NCBI GenBank assembly: GCA_017547395.1
Contig: JAFYPS010000056.1
Span: 1 to 5,794 of the forward strand
Origin: Clostridia bacterium
GTDB lineage: Bacteria > Bacillota_A > Clostridia > Oscillospirales > CAG-272
DNA length: 5,794 nt
Reading direction: 5' to 3'
Positions 1 through 4,083 of this stretch are shown here, piece by piece; within the stretch, counting starts at the first letter, position 1, and each line of letters begins with the position of its first letter. Made by a program: the position numbers and the translations under genes. The notes under the pieces were generated by a model. It saw only the letters and a list, made by a program, of their open reading frames with translations, had not been told where the DNA came from and did no database searches.

Positions 1-7
1 AAGGCGA

Positions 8-92
8 ATTTCATTTCACATCGAACGAAGTGAGATATTTCACAATGTGCGTTAGCACATTATTTCACGTTTTGCTTGGCAAAACATTTCAC
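8..92. repeat. Array of ATTTCAC repeats alternating with palindromic hairpin units
   Basis: Four exact copies of the 7-mer ATTTCAC lie at 13-19, 37-43, 62-68 and 86-92, giving periods of 24, 25 and 24 bp. The three intervening units differ in sequence, but each is an inverted repeat of the same size. Unit 20-36 is a 7-3-7 hairpin with two internal mismatches that form a tandem G/A pair. Unit 44-61 is a perfect 7-4-7 hairpin (AATGTGC, loop GTTA, GCACATT). Unit 69-85 is a perfect 7-3-7 hairpin (GTTTTGC, loop TTG, GCAAAAC). A partial copy, ATTTCA at 8-13, overlaps the first repeat, so the array may continue past the left edge. It is not a CRISPR, because the repeat is only 7 nt and the spacers are self-complementary. 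Function is unknown; similar-looking arrays seem familiar to me from gut Clostridia, but that is memory rather than a search. Confidence 0.8.
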
Positions 93-120
93 TTATATTT
101 ACCGCCCTACAATACGCTTT

Positions 121-155
121 TATAAGTGTAACACACTATACCTTGCAGGGCAAGG
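121..155. other. Two adjacent small hairpins
   Basis: Positions 121-140 form a stem of TATA+GTGT against ACAC+TATA with one bulged A (125) and loop AAC. Positions 141-155 form a perfect 6-bp stem, CCTTGC, loop AGG, GCAAGG. The two are directly adjacent and lie six bases before the strong hairpin at 162-196, so this stretch could be a structured RNA or a 3' untranslated region. No coding potential was recognised in 93-161. Function is not known. Confidence 0.5.
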
Positions 156-161
156 CATGTG

Positions 162-204
162 AAAAGGAGTACGAACAAATCGTCCGTACTCCTTTTTTCT
201 TTTT
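162..204 (+). terminator. Strong intrinsic terminator, best reading rightward
   Basis: A perfect 12-bp stem pairs 162-173 (AAAAGGAGTACG) with 185-196 (CGTACTCCTTTT) around an 11-nt loop. On the plus strand it is followed by a T-rich tract to 204, interrupted by one C at 199. On the minus strand the hairpin is followed by only four T, which are part of the stem, and then CAC. It would therefore end rightward transcription most efficiently, while possibly also stopping the leftward nag operon. This orientation implies a convergent plus-strand transcript arriving from left of the window. Confidence 0.8.
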
Positions 205-226
205 CGGGAGGTAAAACCTGCTTTAT

Positions 227-255
227 GGTAGGTGTCCCTTCGACCTGCTTTTTTT
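227..255 (+). terminator. Possible second rightward terminator next to the araC-type stop codon
   Basis: GGTAGGT (227-233) can pair with ACCTGCT (243-249) with two G-T wobbles and a 9-nt loop, followed directly by a T run ending at 255. The stem is weak. The same arm can instead pair with the identical upstream copy at 216-222, which would be an alternative fold. The T run overlaps the stop codon of the leftward regulator gene (254-256). It could be a back-up terminator for rightward transcription, or chance. Confidence 0.35.
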
Positions 256-1135
256 ATGCTAAATTTGCCTGAACCGATTTCGCATATTCGGTTGGAGTCA
301 TACCCGTTACCGCCTTGAACTGCCTTGAAAACTTATCAGGCTCGCTATACCCGAGCATCTCGGATATCTGCGTCATATTGTAACTTTTTTCTCGGATCAG
401 CGTTTTGGCGCGCTCGATTTTTGCCTGTCGCACGTACGTCATAACCCCTACGCCAAGATGCTTGCGAAACATATTCTTAAGTCCCGTTCCGCTTGTATTG
501 GCATAAAGAAGAATCGTTGAAAAGTTGAGCGGCGTGTCGAGCCTTTCGTTTATGTAGGCAACAACGCGGTCAAGCGTCTCCTTTTCGCTATTGATATTTA
601 TGCTTCCCGAAAGCTTTTCGGACGCTTTTCCTCCGCGTCGGTAAAGAGAAATGAGCAGCATTTCGAGCGAAAGCTTAATTACCTGCTCCGCTCCGAACTC
701 ACCCTTTTCCCTGCGGCAAAGCTTTTCAAAACGGACAACTCCAAGATCGTTTGAAAAGGCGTTTTTCGCCTCGCTGACTATGTTTGAAAGCAGACTGCGC
801 TCAAAATCGCCTATCTGCATAAGTCTGTCTTCAAAGAATTTCATATATTTCGAGTCACAGGCAAAGGTTACTATCACACTGTTTGAGGCGACTACTCCGT
901 TTGCCTTTATGGTATGAAACTCATTTGGTTTATGGAATATGATTTCACCCGCGCCGAGTTTTTTCCACTCATCGCCGGCTCTCACCTCTGCCTCGCCCTT
1001 GTCGATATAAACGAACTCCCAGAAATCGTGGCTCTCGCCCTGATAGCCGAAGTCCTTGGTATATTCAAAATAGTGAACCGAGCATATCCTCTTTATCTTA
1101 AACTGCTCACGCAGAGAAATCATCTCAAACTTCAT
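254..1135 (-). CDS. AraC-family transcriptional regulator, probable regulator of the nag operon
   Basis: This 293-residue protein has the classical two-part AraC layout. Residues about 20-80 form a cupin-like sensor domain (HYFEYTKDFG, then HDFWEFVYIDKGEAEV, then GEIIFHKPNEFHTI). Residues about 187-288 carry the double helix-turn-helix, ending in the family signature GYSEPDKFSRQFKAVTGMTP near residues 262-281. Its ATG lies inside the end of nagA: the genes share 11 nt (1125-1135), which suggests translational coupling. Only a weak Shine-Dalgarno-like GGGAAG (1143-1148) precedes it. A second Met four codons in (1123) could also serve as start. Being the last gene of the operon, it probably senses an amino sugar or its phosphate and binds the 21-bp-spaced direct repeat at 4005-4038. 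The ligand and target are inferred from context. The first helix-turn-helix (about residues 203-224) is less canonical than the second. Confidence 0.9.
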   Translation of the reverse strand: MKFEMISLREQFKIKRICSVHYFEYTKDFGYQGESHDFWEFVYIDKGEAEVRAGDEWKKLGAGEIIFHKPNEFHTIKANGVVASNSVIVTFACDSKYMKFFEDRLMQIGDFERSLLSNIVSEAKNAFSNDLGVVRFEKLCRREKGEFGAEQVIKLSLEMLLISLYRRGGKASEKLSGSININSEKETLDRVVAYINERLDTPLNFSTILLYANTSGTGLKNMFRKHLGVGVMTYVRQAKIERAKTLIREKSYNMTQISEMLGYSEPDKFSRQFKAVTGMTPTEYAKSVQANLA

Positions 1136-2252
1136 TTACAATCTTCCCGTTAAGAATAATATATTTTATGCCGAAATCCTTACTCAGCACAAGCATATCC
1201 GCATTTTTTCCAATTTCAATGCTTCCGACAATATCTTCAGCTCCTGCCGAAATCGCCGCGTTTTTTGTAGCAGCCTTAAACGCGTCTTCGGGCGAAATGC
1301 CAAACTCAATAGCGCGTCTTACAGAGTCGTAAACGGTGACTGTACTGCCCGCAATAGTCTTGCCGTCCGAAAGATACGCCTTGCCGTCCTTTACAACCGT
1401 AGGAAGACCGCCCATACTGAACTCGCAGTCGGGGAGACCTGCTGCCGCAATAGAGTCGGAAATCAGCACGACTCTGTCAGCGCCAACTGCAGAAAAAAGC
1501 AGTCTTACGGTTGACGGGTGAAGATGAAAACCGTCACATATGCACTCGCAAAGCACGTTTTCTTGCTCAAATGCCGCGCCGATTACACCCGGATTTCTGT
1601 GATGAAGAGGCGGCATACCGTTAAACGTATGCGTTAACTGCGATGCGCCTGCAAGGAAAGCCGCGCGTGCCTCGTCATAATCTGCCGCCGTATGTCCCAC
1701 CGCTACCCTTACACGGTCACAGACGCTCTTTATAAACTCCACCGCGCCCTCGGTTTCGGGCGCAAGGCTGATAAGCTTTACGTTTTCGCCTGAAGCAGCG
1801 TTTATTTCCTCAAATTCGGTAACGCTTGCGCTGCGGATGAACTCAGGGTTCTGCGCGCCCTTATATTTTTCCGAATAATAGGGTCCCTCAAGATGAATTC
1901 CGAGAATTCTCGCGCCGCCGCATTCCTTTGCGGCGATCATTTTTTTAACCGCCTCAAAATAGGTTTCGCGGCTTTGCGTAAGCAGAGTGGGAAGAAATGA
2001 GGTCACGCCGTTTGAGAGAAGGTATTCCCTCATTTTTGCTATTTCCTCTTTGGTGGCGGCGGTATAGTCATATCCGAGACAGCCGTGGGTGTGTACGTCA
2101 ATAAGACCCGGTACAATATAGCAGTCGCTGCAGTCAAGGACGTCCTTGCCGCTATAACTGCCTATTCCCGTAATTTTACCGCCGTCTGTTTCAATATCGC
2201 ACTTTTCAAATACAAAGTCGCCGTCAAGAACAGTTCCACCCTTTAAAATCAT
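1125..2252 (-). CDS. nagA: N-acetylglucosamine-6-phosphate deacetylase
   Basis: NagA hydrolyses GlcNAc-6-phosphate to glucosamine-6-phosphate and acetate in the cytoplasm. The 375-residue length is normal for the family. Amidohydrolase landmarks occur in order: PGLIDVHTHG (metal-type H54-x-H56), HLEGPY (metal ligand E122), VGHT (H187), THTFNGMPPLHHRNPG (H208, H217, H218), DGFHLHP (H243) and ISDS (catalytic acid D266). The C-terminal small beta domain closes with GSIEIGKNADMLVL and ILNGKIV. The intact H-x-H pair resembles the Bacillus type rather than E. coli, which has Q-x-N there and binds one metal, so a two-metal site is plausible. The start at 2252 is supported by GGGGAG at 2259-2264, six bases upstream. 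The gene follows the deaminase/kinase gene after 15 nt and overlaps the regulator by 11 nt, so all three are probably co-transcribed. No key residue appears to be missing. Confidence 0.96.
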   Translation of the reverse strand: MILKGGTVLDGDFVFEKCDIETDGGKITGIGSYSGKDVLDCSDCYIVPGLIDVHTHGCLGYDYTAATKEEIAKMREYLLSNGVTSFLPTLLTQSRETYFEAVKKMIAAKECGGARILGIHLEGPYYSEKYKGAQNPEFIRSASVTEFEEINAASGENVKLISLAPETEGAVEFIKSVCDRVRVAVGHTAADYDEARAAFLAGASQLTHTFNGMPPLHHRNPGVIGAAFEQENVLCECICDGFHLHPSTVRLLFSAVGADRVVLISDSIAAAGLPDCEFSMGGLPTVVKDGKAYLSDGKTIAGSTVTVYDSVRRAIEFGISPEDAFKAATKNAAISAGAEDIVGSIEIGKNADMLVLSKDFGIKYIILNGKIVNEV

Positions 2253-2267
2253 AGCCTTCTCCCCAAA

Positions 2268-3938
2268 TTAATACTCGTCTGCAGCAAGTGCAGCGCCAAT
2301 TATGCCCGCATCTCCTCTGAGCTTTGCAACCGATATTTCGGTTTTGTGAAGCTCCTCGCTATCCATATTGTTTGCTATATAATCGCGGATACGCGAAACA
2401 AAAGGCTCTCCCTCGTTGCTGATGCCGCCGCCGATAACGATTTTCTTGGGGCGAAGCAGCATCATAACGTCCATAATACCCTCTGCAACGTATGAAATAT
2501 ACTTTTCAACAACCTCGTGCGCGACCTTGTCGCCCTTTCGCTCAAGGTCAAACGCGCTCTTGCCCGTAATTTCCTTTTCCAAAGCAAGCAGGCTTTCGGG
2601 ATGCGCCGCTGCCGCCGCCTCACTCTGTCTTACAAGCGCTGATGCAGAAGCATATCTCTCATAGCATCCGTTTCTGCCGCAGTTGCACTTTTCGCCACCC
2701 ATTTTAAGTGTGATGTGTCCAAGCTCGGCACCCTCTCCGAAGCTGCCGCGGTAAATCTGCCCGTCAATTACTATGCCACTGCCAACACCCGTGCCAAGAG
2801 TCATAAATACAAAGCTTTCGCAATTTTCTCTGGCGGTGTTATACTCACCGAGTGCCGCCGCGTCTGCATCGTTTTCAAGGCTGACCGGAACGTCAATATA
2901 TTTTTTGAACTCGTCTGCAAGAGGCGCGTTCTCAAAGCCGAGATTGCTTGCGAGAATTACCACGCCGCTCTCACGGTTTACAAAGCCGGGACATCCTATA
3001 CCGACGGAAAGAATATCCTCTACGGTGTGACCGTTCTTTTCAACAAGGCTCTTTACAAGTCCCGCCATATCGGAAGCAACCTCTGCACAGGAGGCTCCCT
3101 TTTTGGTGGAAACAGAATCTTTTGCAACAATATTTCCGTCGATATCAACAATTCCCGCGGCAATGTTAGTGCCGCCAAGGTCTATGCCGATACGGATCTT
3201 TTCGGTATTCTCGCTTCTGCCGAAGAACGCTTCTCTGTCGCAGATGAGAATTACGTCGGAATGCGCCTTGAGTATGGTTGCGGGAATATCGGTGTTGATG
3301 CTCTTATCCATAAGCGCTTTTACTGCGCGGTGCTTGGCAACACCGCTTGCAAGCAGTATGATTTTACCCGACTTCATAATAGTGCCAATGCCCATTGTAA
3401 GTGCCTTTTTCGGCACGTCGTCCTTGTTATCGAAAAACCTTGCGTTTGCATCAATGGTGCTTGCGGTAAGGTCGGTAAGATGAGTCACGGAGCTGAGTTC
3501 ATCGCTCGGCTCGTTAAAGCCGATATGACCGTTTGTGCCGATTGCGAGTACCTGAAGGTCTTCTCTGCCTGCCGCCGCTAGCTTCTTTTCATACTCCTCG
3601 CACTCCTTTGCCGGATCCTCTGCCTCACCAAACGGAACGTTGGTATTTGCCATATCTATATTCACTCTCGAAAAGAGGTGCTTATTCATAAAATAACGAT
3701 AACTTTGCGGATTATCTTCGTTTATCGGATAATATTCGTCAAGGTTAAAGGTAGTAACTCCCGAAAAGTCAATTTCACCCGCCTCGTACGCCGCTACGAG
3801 ATTGTCGTAAAGACCTATCGGTGTTGAACCCGTAGCAAGACCGAGAATGCTGTTTGGCTTGAGCGTAAGCTGGCTAATCATAATCTTTGCCGCCTGACGC
3901 GACATATCATTGTAATCTTCGCAAATTATAGTACGCAT
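2268..3938 (-). CDS. nagB: Fused glucosamine-6-phosphate deaminase (NagB) and ROK-family sugar kinase
   Basis: One 556-residue frame carries two complete enzymes. Residues 1-237 are NagB (GlcN-6-P to fructose-6-P plus ammonia), with LGLATGSTP at 32-40, FNLDEYYP (D67) and GTNGHIGFNEP (N136, H138, E143). The domain is short like Bacillus NagB and ends at VILICDREAF, without the longer E. coli C-terminal tail. After a linker of about ten residues, 248-556 are a ROK kinase: GIDLGGTN (phosphate loop, D253), ENDADAAALGE (catalytic base D357), LGTGVGSG, ELGH (H408) and CNCGRNGCYE (zinc ligands C418, C420, C425), then IVIGGGIS. All ROK signatures are intact, so both halves look active. Beside nagA, the kinase most likely makes GlcNAc-6-P; glucose or ManNAc remain possible substrates. 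I read the junction (about 3195-3235) and found no stop, and no ATG where the kinase domain begins. The start is ATG 3938 with GGAGG upstream. A TTG at 3953 is in frame but overlaps that site. Confidence 0.93.
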   Translation of the reverse strand: MRTIICEDYNDMSRQAAKIMISQLTLKPNSILGLATGSTPIGLYDNLVAAYEAGEIDFSGVTTFNLDEYYPINEDNPQSYRYFMNKHLFSRVNIDMANTNVPFGEAEDPAKECEEYEKKLAAAGREDLQVLAIGTNGHIGFNEPSDELSSVTHLTDLTASTIDANARFFDNKDDVPKKALTMGIGTIMKSGKIILLASGVAKHRAVKALMDKSINTDIPATILKAHSDVILICDREAFFGRSENTEKIRIGIDLGGTNIAAGIVDIDGNIVAKDSVSTKKGASCAEVASDMAGLVKSLVEKNGHTVEDILSVGIGCPGFVNRESGVVILASNLGFENAPLADEFKKYIDVPVSLENDADAAALGEYNTARENCESFVFMTLGTGVGSGIVIDGQIYRGSFGEGAELGHITLKMGGEKCNCGRNGCYERYASASALVRQSEAAAAAHPESLLALEKEITGKSAFDLERKGDKVAHEVVEKYISYVAEGIMDVMMLLRPKKIVIGGGISNEGEPFVSRIRDYIANNMDSEELHKTEISVAKLRGDAGIIGAALAADEY

Positions 3939-3946
3939 TTGATTAT

Positions 3947-3951
3947 CCTCC
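3947..3951 (-). promoter_or_regulatory. Shine-Dalgarno site that fixes the start of the deaminase/kinase gene
   Basis: On the minus strand GGAGG stands 8 nt before the ATG at 3938. An in-frame TTG at 3953 would add five residues (MEDNQ), but it overlaps this ribosome binding site and has no site of its own. NagB family proteins also begin at the MRTII-like strand, which supports 3938. Confidence 0.88.
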
Positions 3952-3965
3952 AAAACGTTTCTTTA

Positions 3966-3986
3966 ATTATATTTTACTATTGTCAA
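3966..3986 (-). promoter_or_regulatory. Probable nag operon promoter with a non-canonical -35
   Basis: The minus strand reads TATAAT at 3971-3966, about 15 nt before the GGAGG, which would give a leader of about 20 nt. A perfect TTGACA occurs at 3986-3981 but is only 9 bp away, too close to act as its -35. At the usual 17-bp distance the sequence is ATTTTA. A promoter with a good -10 and a poor -35 fits activator-dependent transcription from the adjacent direct repeat. The exact start point is not established. Confidence 0.5.
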
Positions 3987-4004
3987 AATAAAATGCATAT
4001 GCCG

Positions 4005-4038
4005 TTTTGGACAAAAAGTTTGTACTTTTGGACAAAAA
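4005..4038. promoter_or_regulatory. 13-bp direct repeat at 21-bp period, likely AraC-type operator
   Basis: TTTTGGACAAAAA occurs exactly at 4005-4017 and again at 4026-4038, 21 bp apart, or two helical turns. AraC-family dimers typically bind two direct half-sites spaced by about 21 bp just upstream of the promoter. If the TATAAT at 3971-3966 is the -10, the repeats fall at roughly -46 to -80, suitable for activation. The distal copy shares its A run with the terminator stem of the upstream gene. The AraC-family protein encoded at the end of the operon is the obvious candidate ligand; that link is inferred. Confidence 0.6.
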
Positions 4039-4074
4039 AGGCAAGAGTTTTTTAAAAGCCTCTTGCCTTTTTTT
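4034..4074 (-). terminator. Intrinsic terminator of the dehydratase gene, symmetrical
   Basis: A perfect 14-bp stem pairs 4034-4047 with 4060-4073 (core GGCAAGAG/CTCTTGCC plus flanking A and T runs) around a 12-nt loop. On the minus strand it comes 10 nt after the TAA of the dehydratase gene and ends in six T before GTCC. The A/T flanks make it work in either direction in principle. It separates the polysaccharide gene from the nag operon. Confidence 0.88.
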
Positions 4075-4083
4075 CGGGTAACG

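Noticed and set aside
8..92. CRISPR array
   Set aside because: The repeats are only 7 nt, spacers are 17-18 nt and self-complementary, and no cas gene is in the window.
3103..3483. Plus-strand frame of 126 codons, and other plus-strand frames opposite nagA, the regulator and the dehydratase
   Set aside because: All are antisense to well-supported genes, low in recognisable structure and overlapping one another.
2715..3581. Plus-strand open frame of 288 codons opposite the deaminase/kinase gene
   Set aside because: It lies wholly antisense to a gene with unmistakable conserved motifs, and its translation has no recognisable domain. It is best explained by codon bias of the real gene.
3966..3986. 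TTGACA and TATAAT as a standard housekeeping promoter pair
   Set aside because: They are only 9 bp apart instead of about 17, so they cannot act together as -35 and -10.
3995..4002. Palindrome GCATATGC as an operator
   Set aside because: It is only 8 bp in an AT-rich region with no second copy, so it is weaker than the adjacent 13-bp direct repeat.
3939..4033. Riboswitch such as glmS-type upstream of the nag operon
   Set aside because: The predicted leader is only about 20 nt, and no conserved riboswitch or ribozyme core was recognised.
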